A stretch of DNA of 64,000 bases from Mycobacterium sp. 3519A (GTDB taxonomy: Bacteria; Actinomycetota; Actinomycetes; Mycobacteriales; Mycobacteriaceae): the NCBI RefSeq assembly GCF_900240945.1, contig NZ_OESG01000014.1:1050923-1114922 (forward strand), read 5' to 3'. The translations under genes were made by a program, and so were the position numbers. Shown piece by piece: positions 45,596-54,537 of this stretch. The notes under the pieces were generated by a model. It was not told the origin of the DNA and searched no databases. It was given only the letters and a program-made list of their open reading frames with translations. Within the stretch, counting starts at the first letter, position 1. Each line of letters opens with the position of its first letter.

Positions 45596-46237
45596 ATGTC
45601 ACCGTCGTTACCGTCGTCGGCCACTCGTGCGCCAGACGAACCGTTACCCATCCGGCTCATGAACACGCTGTCAGTCGATCGCCACGGCAACCTGCGCGAC
45701 GCATTCGATGATCTGGACATGGTCCGCAGTTGGGTCGACATTGTCGGCGCGACCTGCGGCCTGTTTCCGTCGCGGCCAACCCACGACCTCGCCAGCCGCG
45801 AGGAGGCCGACCGGCTCATCGCCCTGCGCAATGCGATTCGGCGTCTTGCCGCAGATCACACCGACGACCCCCGCACCGTCGGGCAGTCGCCGATCCGACG
45901 CGCGTCGGCCGCACGCAAAATCGTCAACGACACGTCGGCGATGGCTCACGTGTGGCCCGAATTGGGCACCAGAGCAGGGGTCGCGCGCAGCAGAGACATG
46001 TGGGCGGAGACCTCCTTCACCGACGCGCTGGCCAGCCTTTCGGCGCGTCGGACGATAGAGCTCATCACCAGCCCGCAATGGGACGACCTGCAACCGTGTT
46101 TGGCGCCGAGTTGCGCCTACTTCTTCTTGCGGGATGCTGTCCGCAGGCAGTGGTGTGCCCCTGCCTGCGGGAACCGCGCTCGTGTGGCCCGCCACGCGCA
46201 ACGCCACCGCGCCGATGCCCTGGCGTCTGGCGCCTAG
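45596..46237 (+). CDS. CGNR zinc-finger (ABATE-domain) regulator
   Basis: 213 residues. The N-terminal ABATE-like domain begins LPIRLMNTLSVDRHGNLRDA and includes the helix EEADRLIALRNAIRRLAADH. The C-terminal CGNR finger is CLAPSCAYFFLRDAVRRQWC and APACGNRARVARHAQRHR, with four cysteines and the CGNR signature (here CGNR exactly). These proteins are thought to be stress-related transcription regulators binding DNA through the finger. It stands alone; the nearest neighbour is the divergent TMEM175-like gene. Confidence 0.85.
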   Translation: MSPSLPSSATRAPDEPLPIRLMNTLSVDRHGNLRDAFDDLDMVRSWVDIVGATCGLFPSRPTHDLASREEADRLIALRNAIRRLAADHTDDPRTVGQSPIRRASAARKIVNDTSAMAHVWPELGTRAGVARSRDMWAETSFTDALASLSARRTIELITSPQWDDLQPCLAPSCAYFFLRDAVRRQWCAPACGNRARVARHAQRHRADALASGA

Positions 46238-46561
46238 CAACAGCCATTCTCTCGAAGCCCCCGGCGCCAGGCGAGATGTCGCAGTTGACACCTGCCACGG
46301 CCGGGCAGCGAACCGGCCCGCCGAGTCGGCGGTCCGCCGCGCTCTGTTGCGGAGGACGTCCCGCTCAATCCCGGGAATGTCGCCGACGTCAGCGCAGCCA
46401 TTCATTCGGTGCGGTGCGCGCGTCAGCAGATTCGCGAGACCGATCGGGTCCGCTCATCAGGCTGATGGCGCAGGCGCACCGTGCGGTCCACGGCTCGCTA
46501 GCCTCATCAACATCGACAACGTAAACGATTCCGGGCCAGCTTCTTTGAAGGGAAATAATCG
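46238..46561. other. Intergenic, nothing recognised
   Basis: About 320 bases; no open frame with convincing start or motif on either strand. Confidence 0.45.
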
Positions 46562-47023
46562 ATGGGCGTCTCGCAGATAGCTCATACGCCGAGGATTTCA
46601 TGGAATGCCACGACGTCGGAGCATCCCGCCCGCGTTGCCTCGTGGCGGGCGCTGGACGCCATCACCCGCGGCGACAAGAGCGGCTACGTCTCGCTCTACG
46701 CGCCCGACGGGGTGATCCACGACCCTATCGGCAAGACCGCCATCGACCCGACAGGGTCAGGCCACCGCGGCGCTGACGCACTCGAGAAATTCTGGGATCA
46801 AAACATCGCCACAGCGGGCGCATTGAGCTTCGTCGTGCACACCTCACTGGCATGTGACAACCACGTCGCCAACTCGTTCACGATCAACATCGAAGGGCCC
46901 GACGGCGCCGTTGCGCTCATGGACTGCATCTTCGTCTATCAGGTGGACGAGCTCGGTCTGCTCGTCCATGTCGCCGGGTACTGGGAACCGCCGACGATGG
47001 ACGAGCTTCCGTCGGTGTCGTGA
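46562..47023 (+). CDS. NTF2-like (SnoaL/ketosteroid-isomerase fold) protein
   Basis: 153 residues; AGGGAAA about six bases before the ATG. The cone fold is recognisable: VASWRALDAITRGDKSGYVS, LYAPDGVIHDPIGKT, GSGHRGADALEKFWDQNIAT, then strands VANSFTINIEGPDG and CIFVYQVDELGLLVHVAGYW. This pattern (DxxxFYAPDGVxxDPxG) is common in mycobacterial ketosteroid-isomerase-like proteins acting on hydrophobic substrates. The catalytic acid cannot be assigned with confidence. Neighbouring genes are small catabolic enzymes, so a steroid or xenobiotic role is possible. Confidence 0.8.
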   Translation: MGVSQIAHTPRISWNATTSEHPARVASWRALDAITRGDKSGYVSLYAPDGVIHDPIGKTAIDPTGSGHRGADALEKFWDQNIATAGALSFVVHTSLACDNHVANSFTINIEGPDGAVALMDCIFVYQVDELGLLVHVAGYWEPPTMDELPSVS

Positions 47024-47280
47024 GTTCCCAGCGTCCGCACCGAGGAGAAACGGCGCTCTCGTCGACGCAGTGGCGTTGGTGTGAAAAGCCTTGCCGCCGA
47101 GAGCTCACCCTTGAAGCGACCGGTGGGGTGGCCGGCATCGGGTACCAGGGCTGCGCGCCCCGATGCCGTCCGCGACCCAAGTTGCTAACGATATAGCGGG
47201 ATTAAACCATTAGTTAGGGATTGTTACAGGCGGTGACGGGCAGTTCCCGCCCGCCCGACCATCTAGCACCGAAAGGCAAC

Positions 47281-47820
47281 ATGATGTCTCACTTCGCCCC
47301 CGTAGAACCCGACGCCGCCACGGGCACGACCGCAGAACTGTTTGTGCAAGTGAAGAAGTCGCTGGGCGCCGTTCCGAACATGGCCAAGGCGATGGTAAAC
47401 AGCCCCACACTGGTCAAGAGTTGGCTCGCGCTGGCAGACGCTGTCGGCTCCGGGACTCTCGATCCCGCCGTCCGTGAGCGGCTGGCGATCGCCTCCGCAC
47501 AACAGAACGGCTGCCAGTACTGCCTATCGGCACACACCTACATCGGCGCCAACGTGGCGAAGATCGAGCCGGCTGAACTCGATGCCGCCCGACGCAGCCA
47601 ATCTGAAAACACGCACACCGCAGCGCTTCTCGAACTGGCGAGCACCATCGCCCAGAATGCCGGTGATGTCGACGACGCCGATATAAAAGCCGCCCGCGAT
47701 GCCGGGGTGACCGAAGAGGAGATCGGTGAGCTGGTCGCCAACATCGCACTGAATGTCCTGACCAACTACTTCAACGTGCTGGCGCGCACCGAGAACGAGT
47801 GGCCGCTGGTAACGCTCTGA
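47281..47820 (+). CDS. Carboxymuconolactone decarboxylase/AhpD-family protein
   Basis: 179 residues; tandem ATGs at 47281 and 47284 after GAAAGGCAAC. TAELFVQVKKSLGAVPNMAK and VKSWLALADAVGSGTLDPAV lead to the redox-active motif AIASAQQNGCQYCLSAHTYI, a CxxC with downstream His as in AhpD-like peroxidase-related enzymes. The C-terminus is helical (ELVANIALNVLTNYFNVLAR), typical of the AhpD/CMD fold. Likely function is hydroperoxide or related thiol chemistry in the cytosol. A GC-rich hairpin follows the stop. Confidence 0.88.
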   Translation: MMSHFAPVEPDAATGTTAELFVQVKKSLGAVPNMAKAMVNSPTLVKSWLALADAVGSGTLDPAVRERLAIASAQQNGCQYCLSAHTYIGANVAKIEPAELDAARRSQSENTHTAALLELASTIAQNAGDVDDADIKAARDAGVTEEEIGELVANIALNVLTNYFNVLARTENEWPLVTL

Positions 47821-47869
47821 GGGAGCGAGCGGCCGCCGTTACCGGCCAGACTCCGGTACCGAAAGCAGA

Positions 47870-47910
47870 GCCGCCAGCGCGGTAACCCCTGGGCTGACCG
47901 CGCTGGCGGC
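47870..47910 (+). terminator. 14-bp hairpin after the AhpD-like gene
   Basis: GCCGCCAGCGCGGT (47870-47883) pairs perfectly with ACCGCGCTGGCGGC (47897-47910), loop of 13 bases. Fifty bases after the stop. No T-run, as is common in mycobacterial terminators. Confidence 0.7.
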
Positions 47911-48107
47911 TGCTTCACGCGGCACCCCGAACGGTCTGCGGGCGCCCCGGGGTCGGGGTGCACTCTGGCCCCGGCTGGCGATCCACCGCGATGCACGCCC
48001 GGGTGTAGACATTTTGGGGTGCGCAACCCATACTTGGTACTCGACACCTAGACTAGGCCACTACGCGCCGATGGTGCGCCGCAGCGTCACGGAGGAAAGA
48101 GCCCGCA

Positions 48108-48824
48108 ATGAGCGCACATCCCGTCGGATCGCCCTCCGATGGCAGCGTCCGCACCCTGATCTTCGACGTCAACGAAACGCTGCTCGACATTGAGTCGCTC
48201 ATACCGCACTTCGAGCGGGTCTTCGGTGACGGCGCATCGATGCGCACCTGGTTCGGCGAACTCGTGATGTATTCGATGACAATCACCCTGTCGGGGTACT
48301 ATGTCGATTTCTTCAACCTGGGGCGGGCGGTGCTGCAGATGATGGCCACCATTCGCGGGACAGAGCTGCGCGACACCGACCTGCGCGCACTTGAGGACGC
48401 CATGCGAACGATGCCGGCCCACCCAGATGTCGCGCCCGCCCTCGAACGGCTGCGCGACGAGGGTTATCACCTTGTCACGCTGACCAATTCGCCACACCGG
48501 GACGCGCAACCCTCACCACTGGACAACTCGGGTCTGGGCACTTTCTTCGAACAGCAGTACACCGTCGACAGCACCCACCAATTCAAACCGTCGACGCTGC
48601 TCTACCGGCGCGTAGCCGCCGACCTCGGTGTGACACCGGCGCAGTGCATGATGGTGGCCGCCCACACCTGGGACGTCATCGGCGGCCTCGGCGCCGGGAT
48701 GCGCAGCGCCCTGATCACCCGGCCCGGTAACGCGCCTCTGCTGGCACCTGGGCTGCCGCAGCCCGATCTCGTCAGCGCCGACCTTGGCGAGCTGGCGCAG
48801 CAGTTGGCCACGACGCGCCTGTGA
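48108..48824 (+). CDS. Type II haloacid dehalogenase (HAD superfamily), second copy
   Basis: 238 residues; AGGAAAGAGC before the ATG. Motif I FDVNETLLDIESLIPHFERV, motif II TLTNSPH, Lys in HQFKPSTLLYRRVAADLGV, and motif IV MVAAHTWDVIGGLGAGMRSA. The words ETLLD, SGYY, AMRTMPAHPDV and TVDST are shared with the copy at 11539-12252. It is followed on the same strand by a quinone-reductase gene, with short spacing, and preceded by the AhpD-like gene, suggesting a small catabolic unit for (halogenated) organic compounds. The substrate is inferred from family only. Confidence 0.87.
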   Translation: MSAHPVGSPSDGSVRTLIFDVNETLLDIESLIPHFERVFGDGASMRTWFGELVMYSMTITLSGYYVDFFNLGRAVLQMMATIRGTELRDTDLRALEDAMRTMPAHPDVAPALERLRDEGYHLVTLTNSPHRDAQPSPLDNSGLGTFFEQQYTVDSTHQFKPSTLLYRRVAADLGVTPAQCMMVAAHTWDVIGGLGAGMRSALITRPGNAPLLAPGLPQPDLVSADLGELAQQLATTRL

Positions 48825-49002
48825 CAACCCCACCGCTGCGCGCGACATCCATGCCGCCGAACCCGATGCGCACGACGGCACCGACGCAATAACGAAAGGG
48901 AAAGCCATTTCTCAGACACCCCCGGCCGACCTCGCAAGCGCCGACGCCGACGCACGCCCGGCAGGCCCGACGATCGTCCGCGACCCCGACAGCGACGAAA
49001 CC

Positions 49003-49977
49003 ATGCGAGCCATCGTGCTCGACGGATTTGGCGGCTTGGACGCACTGGTGCACACCGAGATTCCCAAACCGACGCCCCGCGAGGGTGAAGTGGTCATCGC
49101 CGTGAAGGCGTTCGGAATCAATCACGCCGAGATGCACATGCGGCGAGGCGAATGGGCAGAGGCAGCAGAGGTCAGCGGCATCGAGTGCGTAGGAACCGTC
49201 GACTCATGCCCCGACGGCACGTTCCCGGTCGGCGCACCTGTGGCCGCGCTGATGGGCGGGCTCGGCCGCACCATCAACGGGAGCTACGCGCAGTACACCC
49301 GTGTCCGCACCGCCAACGTCGCGCACATCGCCGATGACTTGCCCTGGGCCCAACTGGCGGCCCTGCCTGAGACCTATGCGACGGCATGGACATGTCTGTT
49401 TCGCAGCTTGCAACTCGAGCAGGGCCAATTGCTACTGGTTCGGGGCGCCACGTCGTCGCTCGGCCAGGCGGCTGTCAAGCTCGCAGTCGCTGCCGGCGCC
49501 CGCGTGATCGGAACTTCGCGCAACCCAGACCATTTCGACTCACTCAAGGCGTTGGGCGTCAAGCGCGCCGAACTGGAGGGACCCGCACTGGCTGAACGCC
49601 TTCCCGAAGCCAAAGGGGTGGACGCGGTTCTCGACCTCGTCGGCAACAGCACCATCTTGGACTCCCTTGACTTGTTGCGTCGAGGAGGGCGCGCCTGCCT
49701 GGCCGGCTGGCTGGGCGGTTTGGCTCCGATCGCCGACTTCAACCCGCTGGCACGTATGGCCAGCGGTGTGTATCTGACATTTTTCGGAAGCTTCGTCTTC
49801 GGCACACCGGGTTTCCCGTTGTCAGATGTACCTCTTGTCGAGATCGCCGCCCAGGTCCGTGACGGCTCCCTTGACGCCAGTCCTGCGCACGTCTTCTCCT
49901 TCGACGAGATCAAGCGAGCCCACGAGCTGATGGAGAACGGGGAAGCCAACGGCAAGATGGTCGTGGTCCTCGACTGA
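49003..49977 (+). CDS. Quinone-oxidoreductase-type medium-chain dehydrogenase
   Basis: 324 residues from ATG 49003. MRAIVLDGFGGLDALVHTEI, GEVVIAVKAFGINHAEMHMR and the NADPH fold LLLVRGATSSLGQAAVKLAV plus ARVIGTSRNPDHFDSLKALG are typical of zinc-independent QOR/MDR proteins; no zinc ligands occur in the catalytic domain. The C-terminus has FSFDEIKRAHELMENGEANG. Upstream in the same frame, ATT at 48907 follows GAAAGGGAAAGCC and would give a 32-residue N-terminal extension (ISQTPPADLASADADARPAG); a rare ATT start is possible. Probably co-transcribed with the haloacid dehalogenase gene. Confidence 0.88.
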   Translation: MRAIVLDGFGGLDALVHTEIPKPTPREGEVVIAVKAFGINHAEMHMRRGEWAEAAEVSGIECVGTVDSCPDGTFPVGAPVAALMGGLGRTINGSYAQYTRVRTANVAHIADDLPWAQLAALPETYATAWTCLFRSLQLEQGQLLLVRGATSSLGQAAVKLAVAAGARVIGTSRNPDHFDSLKALGVKRAELEGPALAERLPEAKGVDAVLDLVGNSTILDSLDLLRRGGRACLAGWLGGLAPIADFNPLARMASGVYLTFFGSFVFGTPGFPLSDVPLVEIAAQVRDGSLDASPAHVFSFDEIKRAHELMENGEANGKMVVVLD

Positions 49978-50296
49978 CTCCCGGCGATCGGGATTGCCGC
50001 GTCGGCGCATCGTCGTCGCGGACTGCAACAGCCGCCACCGCATCTCGTACTCGCGGCATCGCGCGTAGTGCCCTCGCGCGGGCAGATCACTGTGCGCTGA
50101 GTCTGACGCCAATCAACGTGGGTCGATACCGGTATGGCGGTTTGATTGCCAATGTCTATGATCGCTCCCGCGAATGTGAGACGGTCGCCGGGCTTGGTTC
50201 TCCGCTGAGGAAAATGTGTCGTCGGCGATCATGCGGTCGGGCGTCGCGTTCCCTTCGGCAGTCACTTCCGCCCATCGGCGCCATGCGCGGTGGTCA
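49978..50296. other. Intergenic tail between convergent genes, nothing recognised
   Basis: About 320 bases after the dehydrogenase stop; no gene. It leads to the perfect hairpin at 50297. Confidence 0.45.
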
Positions 50297-50340
50297 TCTC
50301 GCATACCAAGGTACCTGCAGCGATACCTTGGTATGCGAGA
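50297..50340. repeat. Perfect 17-bp inverted repeat
   Basis: TCTCGCATACCAAGGTA (50297-50313) and TACCTTGGTATGCGAGA (50324-50340) with a 10-base loop CCTGCAGCGA. Located 94 bases beyond the hydrolase stop and between convergent genes. It lacks a T-run, so it may be a bidirectional terminator, a protein-binding site or a mobile-element end. Confidence 0.85.
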
Positions 50341-50434
50341 CCTAGTCCCGCTCGAACGCGGGACGCCTCGACGTGACGACGATGAGCGAGGGGGAGAACA
50401 GCCGTCAAGAGCGTCGAGGAGTCTTTGGGGTGCC

Positions 50435-51307
50435 TCAGCTCCTCTCCAGAGAGCTGGGCAGGAACTTCAGGATGAGTGTGGCCACCTCATCGAGCGCAGA
50501 CTCGAGCAGGAAATGCCCCCCGTCGATCACATGAATCTCGGCATCGGGCAGGTCGGTGGCAAACGCGTGCGCGCCGGCCGGCCCGAAGATCTCGTCGCCA
50601 CGACCCCAGACCGCGAGAAGCGGAACGCGGAACTGACGGAAGTACTCGTGCACTCTGGGATACAGCGGCGGATTGGTCGCGTAATCGGCGAACAGCGCCA
50701 ATTGAATGGCGTCATTGCCCGGCCGTGACAGCAGCGCATAGTCGTGTATCCAGGCATCGGGGTCGACGACGGTCTCATCGGCAACCCCCGTGACGTATTG
50801 CCACCGGGTGGCCTCCAATGTCAGAAATGCTCGCACGGCCGCTTCGGTTTCCGGGGTCTGCTGCGCGTGGAAAGCCCAGATCGTCTTCCAGAAATCGTCG
50901 ACAAATCCCGCTTCGTAGGCGTTGCCGTTCTGGCTGATGATCGCCGTGATCGCCCTCGGGTTGCCCAACGCCAGTCGCCAGCCGACCGGAGCGCCGTAGT
51001 CCTGCACATAGATCGCGTAGCGCACGATGCCCAGCGTTTGCAGAAGCCCCGCAGTGAGTTCTGTCAACGCGTCGAAGGTGTAGGTGAAGTGATCGACCGA
51101 TGGCGCATCCGAAAGACCGAACCCCAGAAGGTCAGGTGCGATCACATGGTACTGGTCCGCCAAGGCCGGAATGAGATGACGGAACATGTGTGAGCTGCTA
51201 GGGAAGCCATGCAGCAGCACAACCGTCGGCGCGTCGGTTGCCCCGGCTTCGCGGTAGAACAGCCGCTGACCGTCAACAGTGACGAAGCGGTGATGGACCA
51301 CGGTCAT
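50435..51307 (-). CDS. Alpha/beta hydrolase (haloalkane dehalogenase/epoxide hydrolase type)
   Basis: 290 residues. APTVVLLHGFPSSSHMFRHL supplies the HGFP oxyanion region, and IYVQDYGAPVGWRLALGNPR carries an Asp nucleophile (QDYGAP) in place of the esterase Ser. VPLLAVWGRGDEIFGPAGAH provides the acid, and IHVIDGGHFLLESALDEVAT the catalytic His. An Asp nucleophile indicates C-halogen or epoxide cleavage rather than ester hydrolysis. The cap includes FADYATNPPLYPRVHEYFRQ. Near a haloacid dehalogenase and other small enzymes, it could act early in the same catabolic route (inference). A TetR-like operator lies 44 bases upstream. Confidence 0.87.
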   Translation of the reverse strand: MTVVHHRFVTVDGQRLFYREAGATDAPTVVLLHGFPSSSHMFRHLIPALADQYHVIAPDLLGFGLSDAPSVDHFTYTFDALTELTAGLLQTLGIVRYAIYVQDYGAPVGWRLALGNPRAITAIISQNGNAYEAGFVDDFWKTIWAFHAQQTPETEAAVRAFLTLEATRWQYVTGVADETVVDPDAWIHDYALLSRPGNDAIQLALFADYATNPPLYPRVHEYFRQFRVPLLAVWGRGDEIFGPAGAHAFATDLPDAEIHVIDGGHFLLESALDEVATLILKFLPSSLERS

Positions 51308-51350
51308 GCTCGGCTCCTTCGCTGGGTCAGGCGCTGTAGGGCGATGGAAC

Positions 51351-51365
51351 CTGACGGTCCGTCAG
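51351..51365. promoter_or_regulatory. TetR-type palindrome upstream of the alpha/beta hydrolase
   Basis: CTGACGG-T-CCGTCAG is a perfect 7-bp inverted repeat, of the form commonly bound by TetR/AcrR repressors, 44 bases upstream of the hydrolase start and in the 264-base divergent spacer shared with the SDR gene. Confidence 0.55.
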
Positions 51366-51571
51366 CCCGACACGCAACTGGGTTGCTCCACCCATTATGT
51401 GCACATCGGGACCGCAATGCGCTAGGGGTATGACTATTTTTCAACCCGAATCGTGCCGAACACGGGTCCGCACGAGACGAACCTGCAGCGTATATTGGGT
51501 CCGACCTCCCAAACTTTTGTCGGATGCGACTGCGCCGCACTGTCCGGCGCGGAATATGGAAGCGAGCGAAC

Positions 51572-52288
51572 ATGACCGGCTCTCTGCGGCATCAGCGCGT
51601 GCTCGTCGTCGGAAGAAGTAGTGGCATTGCCCACGCAGTCGCGCTGTCGGCCCGCGCCCAAGGAGCCGACGTCGTCGTTGCCGGTCGGAACACGGACGCC
51701 TTGGCCGCAGCGTACGACGATCCCGGCATCACCGCAGAAGCAGTTGACCTCACCGACGACGCGTCGATCGCCGCGCTGGCGAAACGCCTGGGCAGTCTCG
51801 ACCATGTGGTGACCACCGCCTCGGCGCGCGCACGAGGCGCACTCGCCGATCTGGAACGCAACGCTTTGCGCCTTTCCCTCGACACAAAGGTCCTCGGACC
51901 GGTGATGCTCGCCAAACACCTATCACCGCAGATGAATCCGGGCGGATCCGTCGTACTCTTCTCGGGCGTCAGCGCTTTCAAGGCGACCGCCGGCTTCCTC
52001 GGTGTCGCGATCACCAATGGCGCCGTGGATTACCTCACCCGCTCTCTTGCAGTCGAACTGGCCCCGATCCGGGTGAACGCCATCTCCCCCGGCGTCATCG
52101 ACACCGGCGCCTGGGACGCAATGGGAGTCGACCGCAAAAAGGAATTCTTCGAGCAGGTCGGGGACACCAACCCCAGCGGGCGGATCGGCACCGTCGATGA
52201 CATCGCGCACGCCGTGCTCTTCGCGATGACGAGCACCTTCATGACCGGCATGACACTGAAGATCGACGGCGGCGAACCGCTGGTGTAG
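51572..52288 (+). CDS. Atypical short-chain dehydrogenase lacking the Tyr/Lys catalytic pair
   Basis: 238 residues from ATG 51572. The cofactor loop is VLVVGRSSGIAHAVALSARA (VGRSSGIA instead of TGxxxGIG), followed by VVAGRNTDALAAAYDDPGIT and VDLTDDASIAALAKRLGSLD. VVTTASARARGAL replaces NNAG. Where SDRs have Ser...YxxxK the protein reads VVLFSGVSAFKATAGFLGVA and ITNGAVDYLTRSLAVELAPI, so the Tyr and Lys positions are Val/Asn-like. VNAISPGVIDTGAWDAMGVD and the C-terminal FMTGMTLKIDGGEPLV are normal. The fold is retained but the chemistry is altered or absent. Divergent from the alpha/beta hydrolase. Confidence 0.83.
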   Translation: MTGSLRHQRVLVVGRSSGIAHAVALSARAQGADVVVAGRNTDALAAAYDDPGITAEAVDLTDDASIAALAKRLGSLDHVVTTASARARGALADLERNALRLSLDTKVLGPVMLAKHLSPQMNPGGSVVLFSGVSAFKATAGFLGVAITNGAVDYLTRSLAVELAPIRVNAISPGVIDTGAWDAMGVDRKKEFFEQVGDTNPSGRIGTVDDIAHAVLFAMTSTFMTGMTLKIDGGEPLV

Positions 52289-52479
52289 GCAGCGATGTCG
52301 TTTCGCCGCGGCCTGTGTCACGGCGAATCCCGGGGGCCGTCGATAGGCCGGTTGTGCGACCGTGGAGCAGTCACACGGTGATGCCCCTGACCAACGGCGT
52401 CGAAGCTAAAAAACTGAGTTCGGCACCACCCGCACCGTACGGCCCCGCCGTGACGGAGATGGTGAAACGCCAGGTGCGG

Positions 52480-52914
52480 CTAACTGAAGTCACATCCGGG
52501 ATTCGGCACGCTATCGGACGTCGGTGATCCCGCGGGATCGACATAGGTCACCTCGAGGACAACGGGCACCGGACCAAGGTTGCGCGCCATATGGACATGG
52601 TCAGACCCGGTTGGATCGGTGATCGGATCGCCGCTCTGGTACACACCGTCCTGTTGGCAGTCAGCTGAATAGTGGGTCAGCGTTCCCGCCTTAACCACAC
52701 CGTAAATCACGCCCTGGTGGGTGTGCCAACCGGTGCTGCCTCCTGGCGCGAGGGTGATATCGGAGACGATGTAGTCCTTTCCGCCGACCGACTGTTTCGA
52801 CAACACCACCGATGAGGCGCCCGAGGGCGGTGTTGCCTGCGCGATCGGGGCCCCCGCCATCGTGAACACAGCCGCTAGCCCCAATACTGTTGCCCGACGT
52901 CGCATCCCGGTCAT
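52480..52914 (-). CDS. Secreted cupin-domain protein
   Basis: 144 residues. RRRATVLGLAAVFTMAGAPI with AQA before TPPSG is a Sec signal peptide, mature from about residue 28. The cupin core follows: DYIVSDITLAPGGSTGWHTH with the metal-binding HxH, GVIYGVVKAGTLTHYSADCQ, and SDHVHMARNLGPVPVVLEVT with the second motif His. A paired Cys near residue 86 and one near the C-terminus (NPGC) could form a disulfide. Small exported cupins of this type are common in mycobacteria; the ligand is unknown. Confidence 0.83.
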   Translation of the reverse strand: MTGMRRRATVLGLAAVFTMAGAPIAQATPPSGASSVVLSKQSVGGKDYIVSDITLAPGGSTGWHTHQGVIYGVVKAGTLTHYSADCQQDGVYQSGDPITDPTGSDHVHMARNLGPVPVVLEVTYVDPAGSPTSDSVPNPGCDFS

Positions 52915-53568
52915 GAGTGTCCCTTCGTTGTGGGCCTGGCTGATGCTGCCGGCCCTTGTGAATGCTCGGCTACGGTGTCAAAAATCCGGTAACCAGAAGT
53001 GCCCTAGCACAATACGGTTTACTGCACGACGACGCATTTTCAGTGCGCCCGACGGAGTCGGGTGATCGCGTCGAGCCGTCGCACTCGCGATAGCACTGCC
53101 GCCAGACGACCGCCGCGCGCCGAGCGTCGGCGCGGCGACGTCCTGCCCAGCGATGCGTCCCTCCTGCTGCGCGCGCCGGCTGCTGACCCAGCGGTGAGAG
53201 GTCGGCGCACGTCGCGATCGCCGCCGAGAGTTGGTCGAGTTGCCTGCGGGAGCGCCGCTCGACAAGCACCGCGACGTAGTCCGGTATTCGGCAGTAGGCG
53301 GGTCACGAGCCCGTCACTGGGATTGCGACATACCCCGATTGTCATCTCTAAGAGGTTGGCATTGCTTCGCTTTGGCCGTCAACACCAACGACGTTCCGGC
53401 GAATACCGATCATGCACGCGGTCGCGTAGGCAGCGCCGACCACCGCATTGCGGCCCTACACGGTTGCCCCACTCCGCACTGAGCGCCCGTGCACGGCCGC
53501 GTGATGTCGCCCATCCACGCAATGAATAGTGCTCGCTTGGATTCGTTTTCACGCCTGGCTACGGTCGC
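52915..53568. other. Intergenic, nothing recognised
   Basis: About 650 bases with an unusually Arg-codon-rich composition in all frames; overlapping open frames on both strands lack starts and motifs. No relic could be identified. Confidence 0.45.
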
Positions 53569-54513
53569 GTGGTGACGATCAGAATGGGTTTGCAGATTCC
53601 TAATTTCTCCTATGGCACCGGTGTCGAAAAGCTGTTCCCGTCGGTGATCGCCCAAGCGCAGGAGGCCGAAGCGGCCGGATTTGACGCCGTGTTGTTGATG
53701 GATCACTTTTACCAACTTCCGATGTTGGGCGCGTTGAGCGAGCCGATGCTCGAGGCCTACACCGCACTGGGCGCGCTGGCCAACGCTACCCAGAAGGTTC
53801 GACTGGGCACCCTGGTCACTGGCGTCACTTATCGCAATCCAGCGCTGCTGGCAAAGATCATCACCACTTTGGACGTCGTGAGTGCCGGCCGGGCCATCCT
53901 CGGCATCGGCGCCGGCTGGTTCGACGTCGAACACGACCAATACGGCTTCGAGTTCGGGACTTTCGGCGACCGGTTCGAACGGTTGGAAGAGGCACTGACC
54001 ATCATCGCGCCGATGCTCCGCGGAGAACATGCCACCTTAAAAGGCAAGTGGTATCAGACGGATTCGGCGTTCACGGCGCCACGATTCCGTGGCGACGTCC
54101 CCATCATGCTGGGTGGCGGCGGCGAGAAGAAGACCTTCCGGCTGGCCGCCCGCTTCGCCGAACACCTCAGCATCTCGGCTCCGATCAGCCAGTTGCGCGC
54201 GAAGCTCGATGTGCTGGCCATGCGCTGTGAGGAGGTCGGCCGCGACCCGGCATCGCTGGAGACCAGCACGATGGTCGTGGTCCAGGTCGAGGAAGGCGCC
54301 AGCCCGCCCCCCGGCCTGGAAGACGTGGCCATCGTCGGCAGCCCGCAGCGCATCGCCGAACAACTGCAAACCAAAGTCTTCGGCGCCGGCATCAACTCGG
54401 TCATCATCAACCTTCCCGGGCACGGTCACACTCCCGGACTTATCACCGACGTCGGTCACGCGATCAGCGCAGTCCTGCCGGAAATCGAATCACCCCAGTG
54501 GACGCGGGCATAG
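53569..54513 (+). CDS. LLM-class (probably F420-dependent) oxidoreductase
   Basis: 314 residues; GTG at 53569. The TIM-barrel luciferase-like pattern is clear: RMGLQIPNFSYGTGVEKLFP, EAEAAGFDAVLLMDHFYQLP, YTALGALANATQKVRLGTLV, TGVTYRNPALLAKIITTLDV, and SAGRAILGIGAGWFDVEHDQ. FGTFGDRFERLEEALTIIAP and VPIMLGGGGEKKTFRLAARF also match. In mycobacteria this branch (GAGWxxxEHxxYGxxF) generally uses coenzyme F420. The substrate is unknown. Convergent with the Rip-type hydrolase gene, 24 bases apart. Confidence 0.9.
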   Translation: MVTIRMGLQIPNFSYGTGVEKLFPSVIAQAQEAEAAGFDAVLLMDHFYQLPMLGALSEPMLEAYTALGALANATQKVRLGTLVTGVTYRNPALLAKIITTLDVVSAGRAILGIGAGWFDVEHDQYGFEFGTFGDRFERLEEALTIIAPMLRGEHATLKGKWYQTDSAFTAPRFRGDVPIMLGGGGEKKTFRLAARFAEHLSISAPISQLRAKLDVLAMRCEEVGRDPASLETSTMVVVQVEEGASPPPGLEDVAIVGSPQRIAEQLQTKVFGAGINSVIINLPGHGHTPGLITDVGHAISAVLPEIESPQWTRA

Positions 54514-54537
54514 GCAGTCGAGCTTGAGAGACAGATC

